A DNA stretch of 6,078 bases, taken from the NCBI GenBank assembly GCA_910587495.1, contig CAJUMT010000203.1, positions 1-6,078 of the forward strand, in the 5' to 3' direction. A program made the position numbers and the translations under genes. The DNA comes from an uncultured Lachnospiraceae bacterium. Lineage in GTDB: Bacteria; Bacillota_A; Clostridia; Lachnospirales; Lachnospiraceae. Position 1 is the stretch's first letter. Each line of letters starts with the position of its first letter. A model generated the notes under the pieces. It saw only the letters and a list, made by a program, of their open reading frames with translations, did no database searches and was not told the DNA's origin. Of the stretch, positions 1-6,006 are shown in pieces.

Positions 1-2
1 TG

Positions 3-101
3 CGGGAAAAATTCGTTTCCAGAAGCCAGGAGAATCTACATAACATGCGATGGGGCGGCAGTAATTCATCTCGCAGCCGGGCATGGAAAATGAACGATTA
101 G
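3..101 (+). CDS. Possible 3' end of an unrecognised gene
   Basis: An open frame enters from the left edge and stops at TAG 99-101, giving 33 codons that end in ...SRSRAWKMND. I do not recognise the sequence. The piece is short enough to be open by chance, and the only context in its favour is a small inverted repeat 18 bases downstream (119-143). Another frame is open up to 93, so the choice of frame is uncertain. Confidence 0.15.
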   Translation, partial: REKFVSRSQENLHNMRWGGSNSSRSRAWKMND

Positions 102-118
102 GCAGCTGGAATTATACT

Positions 119-143
119 ATTACTCCAAATTGAAAGGAGTAAT
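119..143 (+). terminator. Small hairpin, possible weak terminator
   Basis: ATTACTCC (119-126) and GGAGTAAT (136-143) form a perfect 8-bp inverted repeat around a 9-base loop. The following bases are TTATTAACAG, which is not a real T-run. It may end transcription of whatever enters from the left edge, but the stem is AT-rich and the tail is poor. Confidence 0.25.
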
Positions 144-243
144 TTATTAACAGTTCCTAACCTGTGCCTTTCGATAATAGAATTGCCTGCGTTGTTTTTC
201 TGTCATTTGCTGAAACTGCCCCTTCCATGTGAAAAGTCTAATC

Positions 244-272
244 CTGCCAGAAAACTGACGTTTCTGCCAGAA
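244..272 (+). promoter_or_regulatory. 9-bp direct repeat upstream of candidate promoter
   Basis: CTGCCAGAA occurs at 244-252 and again at 264-272, start to start 20 bases, about two helical turns. The second copy ends three bases before the candidate -35 hexamer at 276. A degenerate echo (CCGCCAAAA) follows at 283-291. The geometry resembles activator sites made of two direct repeats on one face of the helix, such as those of LytTR-type regulators, but the repeat sequence itself is not one I can assign. Confidence 0.3.
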
Positions 273-275
273 TTC

Positions 276-306
276 TTGAATTCCGCCAAAATCCTGTTAC
301 TATAAA
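276..306 (+). promoter_or_regulatory. Candidate sigma-A promoter for the surface protein gene
   Basis: TTGAAT (276-281) could be a -35 element, and TATAAA (301-306) a -10 with a long 19-base spacer. TACTAT (298-303) with a 16-base spacer is an alternative. The site lies about 135 bases upstream of the start codon at 440, leaving a leader of roughly 125 bases. The -35 sits in GAATTC-TT-GAATTC (270-283), two adjacent 6-bp palindromes. The match is only moderate and other promoters in 102-427 cannot be excluded; no gene is seen in that stretch. Confidence 0.3.
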
Positions 307-427
307 TATGAGGTTTTGTCGCTGTACGATTCCGGCATTTTTGCGTTTGGAATGGATGCAGAATGTAAAACAGGATTTAGGAACTGACAGGGATACTATT
401 GTGTGCCTGTGTAAGACGGGAATGATC

Positions 428-433
428 AGGAGG
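428..433 (+). promoter_or_regulatory. Ribosome binding site of the surface protein gene
   Basis: AGGAGG lies 6 bases before ATG at 440 and 9 bases before a second ATG at 443. Both starts are compatible with it, and they differ by one methionine only. The start of the signal peptide is thus fixed to within one residue. Confidence 0.8.
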
Positions 434-439
434 TAAATA

Positions 440-3247
440 ATGATGGACTGGATGTTAAAGAAAATACTGTCATTGCTGCTGGCTGTGACGGTGATAGCAG
501 GGATGAACGGTGTGCCGGTTTGGGCAGCAGATTCTGCCGGGCAGGAAAACGGTATCGAAGAGTATACTGGAAACGTCGCATTTACTGTAACAATGGATGA
601 AACGACTGACACGTATCAAAATTACAATGACTTTGCATATATATGGAAAAATCTACAAGGGAAGACGGCTGAGATTTGTCTGCTGGAAAATTTGAACTTG
701 GACACTATAACTTTTGATCATGATGGTAATACAGATTTTCTTCACACACTTAAACTTGAATCGGGGAACATTACTCTTAAAATAGCTAATGGTAAAAAAC
801 TGTATAATACAACACACGAGCAGCTTATTTGGATAGCTGGTGGTACATTTACGCTGGAAGGAGGTGAATCTTCTGAACTTTCTACAGGAACGCGCGGAGT
901 AGTAATAGGTGTTGGCAATGCCAGTGTACAAATCCAAGGGAATGTAAGGCTGAAGGGTAATACTTGCATATCGGCAGATAAAAGCAGCGATGTGAGAATC
1001 AGCCAGTGTATTTTGGAAGGCGAAGAACTTGCTGTACATGTACATGACGGATATGTAAATGACATACTTGAAAATGGGTTTGCATATCAGCAAAATAACG
1101 AGGTCGACACTGATCAATGGAAATGGATAACAGATGGCGACCGGATTGACCGGCTTGGGCCTGGCACTTTTCGAGTAATGGAGTCTCCAGTAAAATTCAA
1201 CCAGCAGCCGCAAAGCACAACCGTAACATATGGTGATACTCTGCCAGCTTTACAAGCAGGAGCTGAAATAACGCAGCCAGATGCGGTCGCAACAAGAGAT
1301 ATCGCCTATAAGTGGTATCAGATGGAAGGAGACGATGCCAGGGAAACGAATACAACAAGTCCAGAATACGTTTTTTCAGAAATCCTGGATGCCGGCAGTT
1401 ACCGGTACTATTGCAGGGCGACTTGTGATTGGTTTTCTCTGAACAGTAAGACGGCTGTTATAACCGTAACCCCAAAACCAGTTACGGCAAAGATTGTAAG
1501 CACAGGCGATATTATAAAGGAATATGATGGAACGACAGATGTACCGTCCGGACTGCTGTCTGTCCAGCTGGATGGCATTCTTGATTCAGACAGCGTCACC
1601 CCCTCTGCTCTGTTCTATTATGACAGTCCAGAGCCTGGCATCCGCAAAATCACAGCTAAAATTAATCTTTTCGGAGACGATGCAGCTAATTATGAGCTGG
1701 ACAGCGACACAATTTCTGTAGATGGAAAGATTACAGGGACAGAATCGGATATCCCGGTGACGGGTGTGTTGCTGGACAGACATTCTCTAAGTATGACTGT
1801 GGGCGGCAGACAGCAGTTAACAGCCAGCATACTGCCGGAAAATGCTTCCAATAAAAATGTATCATGGACTTCGGATAATCCGGCAGCGGCATCTGTGGAC
1901 AGCAGCGGGAATATTACGGCTGTCGGTGCAGGCAGTGCGGTGATTACTGTTACCACTGCGGACGGGAACCGTACGGACTCCTGTACGGTCACGGTCAGCA
2001 GCGCAGGCGGCAGTACGGGCAGTGGCGGCAGTTCAGGCAATATATTTATATATGTTAATCTGCCATTTGTCAAAGGCCATCCGGACAAAAAAGGATGGAC
2101 TGCGATTCAGAAAGAAGCTGTGACAGTGCCGGAAGGCGGAACGACAGATATCGACATGAACGGTTCTGTTTTGGTTCCGGGCAGTTTTTTTACAGCCGTC
2201 AAAGGCAGGGATATTACGGTCGTCTTTGATATGGGCAGCGGTATCTCATGGAGCGTATGCGGGAAAGATATCACGGCAGAAACAGCAAGTGACATAAATC
2301 TGTCCGTAAGAGCCGGCGCGGGGAAGATTCCCCGGGATGTTTTAAACAGCACGGCAGGCGCTTCTGCACACCTGGAACTGAGTCCTGTCCATAACGGACC
2401 GTTTGGTTTTACGGCAGTGCTTACAATCCAGACCTGCATCGGAGGGAACGGTATTATGATTGGTACCGGAAAGACAGATGCAGTCGCCGGGATGTATGCA
2501 AACCTGTTTGCTTATGACCCTGACCAGCGCAGCCTGTCATTTATCTGTGCAGACTGTGTGGGAGACGACGGGAAGGTACGTCTGCCGGCTGTCGGTGCAT
2601 CGGACTGGACCGTCATTCTGTCGGCATACCCGATGGACGGCACAGATGTATCGGAAGACCCTTCAGCGTCCCAGAACGGGACAGAGCCGGAAAATCCACA
2701 GGAGCCGGAAGAAACTGCAAAAGCACAGGTGAAGTCCGTAAAGCTCTCCAAAACTGTGTACACATACAGCGGAAAGGCAAAAAAACCGGCCGTCACAGCA
2801 GTGGATACAGCTGGCAGGCGGATTTCGGACAGATATTATACAGTAAGCTATCAGAATAACGTAAAAGCCGGCAGGGCAGCAGCTGTAATCAAGTTCAAGG
2901 GCGGCTACAGTGGTACCGTGAAAAAGACATTTACGATACGCCCGGCAGGCACTTCCATGAAAAAGACCACCGCACTGTCCGGCGGCTTTACTGTAAAATG
3001 GGCAAAAAGGACTTCCCAGACCAGCGGGTACCAGATTCAGTATTCTAGGACTGCCGGATTCAAGGGAAACAGTACCCACAGCGCATTTGTGAAAAAGGCT
3101 TCGACAACAGCAAAGACTGTGAAAAAACTGTCGGCCGGCAAAAAATATTATGTGCGCATCCGCACTTACAAGACAGTAAAAACAGGCGGTAAAAACACAA
3201 ATATTTATTCCGCATGGAGCAATGCAGCAGTGCTGCGGGTAAAATAA
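440..3247 (+). CDS. Secreted multidomain surface protein (Ig-like, YDG, Big_2, FnIII-like)
   Basis: This gene encodes 935 residues with a signal peptide: Lys-Lys at 7-8, hydrophobic core about 9-21, likely cleavage after Ala29 or Ala30 (VPVWA-AD). Residues about 40-245 look like a repetitive beta-strand or beta-helix region. Residues 250-345 form an Ig-like module with the typical ending DAGSYRYYCRAT. Residues 346-432 resemble a YDG domain (KEYDGTTDV, then NYEL...ITG). Residues 437-520 are a clear Big_2 domain (PVTGVLLD, VSWTSDNPAAASVD, GNITAVGAGSAVITVTTADG). A Gly/Ser linker (521-533) leads to a module at about 541-733 that recalls one found in Lachnospiraceae surface proteins (DMNGSVLVPGSFF, FGFTAVLTI, ANLFAYD). 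An acidic proline-rich linker (735-762), a beta module (763-834) and a lysine-rich fibronectin III-like end (835-935, YYVRIRTYK, YSAWSNA) follow. No LPXTG motif, C-terminal membrane helix, SLH or choline-binding repeat is visible, so how it is held at the surface is unknown. No catalytic domain is seen; adhesion or matrix binding is inference. Confidence 0.88.
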   Translation: MMDWMLKKILSLLLAVTVIAGMNGVPVWAADSAGQENGIEEYTGNVAFTVTMDETTDTYQNYNDFAYIWKNLQGKTAEICLLENLNLDTITFDHDGNTDFLHTLKLESGNITLKIANGKKLYNTTHEQLIWIAGGTFTLEGGESSELSTGTRGVVIGVGNASVQIQGNVRLKGNTCISADKSSDVRISQCILEGEELAVHVHDGYVNDILENGFAYQQNNEVDTDQWKWITDGDRIDRLGPGTFRVMESPVKFNQQPQSTTVTYGDTLPALQAGAEITQPDAVATRDIAYKWYQMEGDDARETNTTSPEYVFSEILDAGSYRYYCRATCDWFSLNSKTAVITVTPKPVTAKIVSTGDIIKEYDGTTDVPSGLLSVQLDGILDSDSVTPSALFYYDSPEPGIRKITAKINLFGDDAANYELDSDTISVDGKITGTESDIPVTGVLLDRHSLSMTVGGRQQLTASILPENASNKNVSWTSDNPAAASVDSSGNITAVGAGSAVITVTTADGNRTDSCTVTVSSAGGSTGSGGSSGNIFIYVNLPFVKGHPDKKGWTAIQKEAVTVPEGGTTDIDMNGSVLVPGSFFTAVKGRDITVVFDMGSGISWSVCGKDITAETASDINLSVRAGAGKIPRDVLNSTAGASAHLELSPVHNGPFGFTAVLTIQTCIGGNGIMIGTGKTDAVAGMYANLFAYDPDQRSLSFICADCVGDDGKVRLPAVGASDWTVILSAYPMDGTDVSEDPSASQNGTEPENPQEPEETAKAQVKSVKLSKTVYTYSGKAKKPAVTAVDTAGRRISDRYYTVSYQNNVKAGRAAAVIKFKGGYSGTVKKTFTIRPAGTSMKKTTALSGGFTVKWAKRTSQTSGYQIQYSRTAGFKGNSTHSAFVKKASTTAKTVKKLSAGKKYYVRIRTYKTVKTGGKNTNIYSAWSNAAVLRVK

Positions 3248-3269
3248 ATAGAATCCTGATGGATTGACA

Positions 3270-3302
3270 GGCGTCTGCCAGAAATGGCAGGCGCTTTGTT
3301 TT
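3270..3302 (+). terminator. Rho-independent terminator of the surface protein gene
   Basis: GCGTCTGCCA (3271-3280) pairs with TGGCAGGCGC (3285-3294) with one T-G wobble, around a GAAA tetraloop, followed by TTTGTTTT (3295-3302). It begins 22 bases after the stop codon and separates the surface protein gene from the VTC remnant. Confidence 0.88.
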
Positions 3303-3451
3303 GCACTGAGGCTGTGAACCGTCCCTTCGTCTACATAGTTTTTTCACATTTCATTTTAACGAAATTTAAGTTTCAGATGCTATCATCTCCTCAAACAAAA
3401 AGACGTCATGCGCTGCCGGCGCAGCGGACTATAGAAACAAGGAGAATCATC
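3303..3451 (+). promoter_or_regulatory. Leader of the VTC remnant
   Basis: No gene is seen here. A weak promoter-like pair is TTAACG (3356-3361) and TATCAT (3381-3386) with a 19-base spacer. A perfect 6-bp hairpin, CGCTGC / GCAGCG around CGGC (3411-3426), lies 12 bases before the ribosome binding site AAGGAG (3439-3444), which is 7 bases ahead of ATG 3452. The ribosome binding site is convincing; the promoter is not. Confidence 0.35.
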
Positions 3452-3835
3452 ATGGATTATCAGAACATATTCAAAAGACATGAAATGAAATACCTGCTGA
3501 GCCGCCAGGAAAAAGAACGGATGCTGGAAGCGATGAAACCATACATGCGCCCGGAGCCGTACGGCCATACCTGCATCCGTAATATTTATTTAGATTCAGA
3601 CACCTTCCGCCTCATCCGGCGTTCTCTGGAAAAACCAGTCTATAAAGAAAAGCTGCGGGTGCGAAGCTGCCAGAGAATGCTTCCAGTCCGGCGCTCCTCT
3701 GCCCGTCCGGTCGCAGATTGCAGACGAAATCGACTATTTCCGCAGCTGGTACCGGCCGCTGCGCCCCGCCGCCCCGCCGTATTTCTTTCCTATGAGCGTG
3801 AGGCATAGGAATCCACAGACGGGAGCGGCTTTAGG
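3452..3835 (+). pseudogene. VTC-domain (polyphosphate polymerase-like) gene remnant, decayed and truncated
   Basis: The first 72 codons are a good N-terminus of a bacterial VTC-domain protein (RHEMKYLLSR, CIRNIYLDSDTFRLI, EKPVYKEKLRVRS), the fold of yeast Vtc4 polyphosphate polymerase whose basic strands bind nucleotide and polyphosphate. In Clostridia such genes often sit near CotH and DUF4956 genes; none is visible here. After Ser72 (3667) the family match moves to another frame (3666-3770, QIADEIDYFRSWYRPLRPA), implying that about 30 codons with the expected FVELKKK-type strand were deleted out of frame. An 8-bp tandem duplication (3763-3778) returns to the first frame (VFLSYEREA). TAG at 3806-3808 then replaces the aromatic residue usual after EREA, and ESTDGSGFR continues to 3835. 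There the gene ends abruptly against transposase sequence, without its C-terminal half. The 118-residue open frame from ATG 3452 cannot give an active enzyme. Confidence 0.82.
3763..3778 (+). repeat. 8-bp tandem duplication GCCCCGCC x2 inside the VTC remnant
   Basis: GCCCCGCC stands at 3763-3770 and again immediately at 3771-3778. Removing one copy joins RPLRPA directly to VFLSYEREA, exactly the family order. The second copy is therefore an acquired lesion that shifts the reading frame. Confidence 0.8.
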
Positions 3836-3837
3836 GC

Positions 3838-4221
3838 CATCTGCGCTGGGGCCAGGAAAACGCCTATCGCGATATCAAATACCCCCTATGCCTGAAAGCG
3901 CTCCATTTGAAGAAATACGAGTATGTCGTGCAGGAAATATGGGCAAGGGCCATACTGCATAATTTCTGTTCAGAGACAGCTTTCCATGTGGAAGTTGAAA
4001 AACAAGGGAGGAAACATGAATATCAGGTAAATTATTCAGAAGCTGTAAAGACATGCAGGAAGTTTCTGCGCATCCATGACGGAAAAAGCGTCATGGATGT
4101 GGAGAGCCTGATTGCCAGCAATATTGAGGCAGTCAGGCCGGGGAGAGCCTTTCCACGCCAGAAAAGGTTCAAGATCCCTATGAGCTTCTGCTATCGAAAT
4201 TGCCGCAAAAGTCACCACTAA
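3838..4221 (+). pseudogene. IS4-family transposase, C-terminal fragment
   Basis: In frame with 3838 the sequence begins HLRWGQENAYRDIKYPL, which carries R-x3-E-x6-K of the IS4-family YREK signature, including the third catalytic acidic residue. The tyrosine expected two residues before the Arg pair is replaced by the junction (Gly). The following QEIWARAILHNF, DVESLIASNIEAVRPGRAFPR and FKIPMSFCYR match the usual C-terminal end of this transposase group. The N-terminal two thirds with both catalytic aspartates is missing, and no start codon is proper to it: the first ATG in frame is at 3946. The end may also be shifted. Removing one A at 4196-4198 (CGAAATT) would turn YRNCRKSHH into YRIAAK... 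and run to TAG 4277-4279. It cannot transpose by itself. It differs clearly from the intact transposase at 4676-5929 (RWGQE against RWKIE). Confidence 0.82.
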
Positions 4222-4675
4222 AACAACATCATCATTATACATCAATTTCCAGACGAACTCAACTATATTAAAGAAATAGTTTGTTTCGTCTTAAAGCTAT
4301 GCCCAATTTTCTTTTCTCCATCCGAAAACTATACTTTATTTATAGAATATTCGGATTATTATATTCCATTTTCAAGTAAATCCGTACTTTTTATGTTAAG
4401 TTAATCATGTTGTTGTAGTTTTAATCATCAATAATGATGTTTGACATCTTAAGTAAATGACATTGGGTGTGAACAGTAACCATTTCTCCACATATACATG
4501 ACCGAATATGAAAACACCTTGAGTTTCCGCAAACTGTAATTCCAAAATGAATATAATCTCCCAAAGCACCAATCTGCCAAATCTTGAAAAGATATAGAGC
4601 AGCAGTCTTATGAATAGAGGCACTTTAATAAGCCCCGCCGGAACCGGACTTTGGGAAACATATTCTTTTATCTAT
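4222..4675. other. AT-rich non-coding stretch between two IS4-type elements
   Basis: I see no supported gene here. The first part probably holds the distal end of the element whose transposase fragment stops at 4221, and the last part lies beyond the 3' end of the intact transposase. Visible structure is limited to the hairpin at 4320-4356, CATCA/TGATG (4428-4441) and CCGG-AA-CCGG (4638-4647). The missing C-terminal half of the VTC gene is not found here in any frame I read. Confidence 0.6.
4320..4356. repeat. Interrupted AT-rich hairpin
   Basis: ATCCGAA (4320-4326) pairs with TTCGGAT (4350-4356), and inside it CTATA (4329-4333) pairs with TATAG (4341-4345). The arrangement gives 12 base pairs with a small internal loop and a 7-base apical loop. 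No T-run follows on either strand, so a terminator is not well supported. An element end or recombination site is possible. Confidence 0.4.
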
Positions 4676-4678
4676 TCA
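4611..4678 (-). repeat. 8-bp inverted repeat around the transposase stop codon region
   Basis: TGAATAGA (4611-4618) and TCTATTCA (4671-4678) are perfect inverted copies 52 bases apart. On the minus strand the first-read copy starts with the TGA stop codon of the transposase. Between them lies a GC-rich hairpin (4630-4651; CCGG-AA-CCGG core). Together they could end the transposase transcript, but no U-run follows the hairpin. Confidence 0.3.
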
Positions 4679-5929
4679 AACAGCCAGCTTAAGGCAGAGT
4701 TGACGGTATGCAGGGCGCCTTGTCCTGAACCAGAGTCTGATGCCTTCTTTCGCATATGAAAGTATGCCTGAGATGCCTTTTGCCAGCCGGTAATAGCAAA
4801 ATACTATTTTTTCTTTAATCGGATCGGCAGTTCGTATAATTGCAACTTTTAACATATTGGTTTCTGATTTCATAGAAATATGTCCCAGAAATGCCATGCA
4901 CAAAGTGATGTAAAAATTTAATGCATTGATTGCCTTTAGTTTCCGTACCCGGAAATTTTCAAACTGGAACACCTGCTTCTTACAACGGAAATATTCTTCG
5001 ATTTTCCATCTGGAAAAATAAAGTTTTGCAGCCCTTATTACATCATCTTTCGATTTGATCTCTTTGTTTGTTGCAAGCATCATTGGATGTTCTGTAATGC
5101 CATAGACAAGGACGAGATAAATATCTTTTCTGGAAGCAGTGATCTGTACTTTTATGTGGGAAAGATAAGCATCATGCATCTTCCCTTTATAAAATAGCGG
5201 GAGTTTCACCTTGCCTTTCCTGCGGTTGCGCAGTTCCGTAGCAAATACCCACTTATTGTGGTACAGAAGCTTACGCTTTGCAGTCAGACGTATCACATAA
5301 TCCTGCCCAATGGAATCCAACTTCAGGAACATTTTATTATCATCATAACCACGATCCATGACAAAGGTTGCTTTTCCGAACAGTGCTTTCGCACGTTCCA
5401 TTGCAGAGAAGGTTACATCATTGATGGAAGTGAAATTCTTCTCTTTAGAAGAATGGATCTCTGAAAAGATGCTGACAGGATGATTGCTGTCTGTAAGTAC
5501 AGTCGCTTCCGTTACATGATATCCCTTTTTATAAACATTCTTTGTTGCGGTGCTCTCTGAGCCATCGCGCACCCAGCCGAGGGATTCAAATTTGTAACCG
5601 TCAGGTTTGACAACGTCACTGTCATCGATATGGATAACTGGCTGGTCCGGGCACCATTTTTTCACTTGTGTCAGATAAGCTTTCAGAGCCTCTTTGGGTG
5701 TTCCTTTTGCAAGATGTCTGGAAAGACGGTCAACAATGTTAATCTTTTTGGAAGGTTCCTGTAACTGGTCAACGATATCGGTAAGAATACAGCTGCCGGA
5801 GGAAAGAATACCATAATTCATGTCAGCAATAAACTTTCTTTCCGGCTTGGGAAGGTTTCTGGAAATTTTATTAGAAAAAGATAAAATTTCCCGTTTCATT
5901 TGATAAGTATTTGATGTAAAATGAACCAC
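4676..5929 (-). CDS. IS4-family transposase, complete
   Basis: This is a 417-residue DDE transposase that would cut and join the ends of its insertion sequence. The first catalytic Asp is in VIHIDDSDVVKP (Asp102 or Asp103), and the second is Asp192 in MDRGYDD. The third acidic residue is Glu311 in a perfect IS4 YREK signature: Tyr304-x2-Arg307-x3-Glu311-x6-Lys318. The N-terminal part (KFIADMNYGILSSGS, SKKINIVDRLSRHL) and the C-terminal end are intact, with no frameshift or internal stop, so activity is plausible. The start is GTG at 5929, chosen because AGGAGG lies 7 bases upstream (5942-5937 on this strand). The next start, ATG for Met11, has no such site. The stop is TGA at 4678-4676. The gene faces the VTC remnant and the surface protein gene and shares no transcript with them. 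Its leader has crossing inverted repeats (separate entry). Confidence 0.93.
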   Translation of the reverse strand: MVHFTSNTYQMKREILSFSNKISRNLPKPERKFIADMNYGILSSGSCILTDIVDQLQEPSKKINIVDRLSRHLAKGTPKEALKAYLTQVKKWCPDQPVIHIDDSDVVKPDGYKFESLGWVRDGSESTATKNVYKKGYHVTEATVLTDSNHPVSIFSEIHSSKEKNFTSINDVTFSAMERAKALFGKATFVMDRGYDDNKMFLKLDSIGQDYVIRLTAKRKLLYHNKWVFATELRNRRKGKVKLPLFYKGKMHDAYLSHIKVQITASRKDIYLVLVYGITEHPMMLATNKEIKSKDDVIRAAKLYFSRWKIEEYFRCKKQVFQFENFRVRKLKAINALNFYITLCMAFLGHISMKSETNMLKVAIIRTADPIKEKIVFCYYRLAKGISGILSYAKEGIRLWFRTRRPAYRQLCLKLAV

Positions 5930-6006
5930 AGGGAATCCTCCTTCTTTTTGTTTAGTATGATTTTTTTGTGGTGATTAAATTTTACATCAAAAAGGAATAG
6001 GATTCC
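5911..6006 (-). promoter_or_regulatory. Structured transposase leader with crossing inverted repeats over RBS and start
   Basis: Read on the minus strand, segment b (6006-5988) is complementary to b' (5950-5932): 16 Watson-Crick pairs and one G-U in 19. The b' segment contains the AGGAGG ribosome binding site (5942-5937), and the GTG start follows two bases later. Segment a (5990-5979, TTGATGTAAAAT) is perfectly complementary over 12 bases to a' (5922-5911), which lies in codons 3-7. The order b-a-b'-a' makes the two pairings mutually exclusive or a pseudoknot. Pairing b-b' would hide the ribosome binding site. The pairings are seen in the sequence; the control of translation is inferred. I found no convincing own promoter in this stretch. 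Confidence 0.6.

Larger units (their letters stand above)
4676..6006 (-). mobile_element. IS4-family insertion sequence, ends not determined
   Basis: The element contains a complete IS4-family transposase and its structured leader. The coordinates given cover only what belongs to it with confidence. I compared the sequence right of 6006 with 4222-4675 by eye and found no convincing terminal inverted repeats or target duplication. The left end lies left of 4676 and the right end is in 6007-6078 or beyond the window. Positions 6007-6078 show no gene and no clear promoter. Confidence 0.7.

Noticed and set aside
653..1213. 186-codon minus-strand open frame inside the surface protein gene
   Set aside because: It lies fully antisense to a convincing gene, and its translation has no family likeness. 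It is a shadow of the AT-rich N-terminal part.
2107..3079. Several minus-strand open frames of 94-138 codons opposite the 3' half of the surface protein gene
   Set aside because: All are antisense to clear domain-coding sequence; none has recognisable content or a ribosome binding site.
3284..3451. Upstream extension of the VTC frame from ATG 3284
   Set aside because: It would start inside the terminator loop, and the 56 extra codons have no family match. AAGGAG at 3439-3444 clearly serves ATG 3452.
3907..4221. A free-standing 104-residue protein from ATG at 3946 or from the upstream TTG at 3907
   Set aside because: The IS4 family match extends upstream through 3838 without a start codon, so this is the tail of a broken transposase.
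4405..4623. 72-codon minus-strand open frame with a hydrophobic beginning (GTG start)
   Set aside because: There is no ribosome binding site, no recognised family, and a low-complexity end (threonine run). It sits in AT-rich sequence beyond the transposase stop and is best taken as chance.
5258..5464. 68-codon plus-strand open frame inside the intact transposase gene
   Set aside because: It is antisense to the conserved catalytic core of the transposase and has no independent support.
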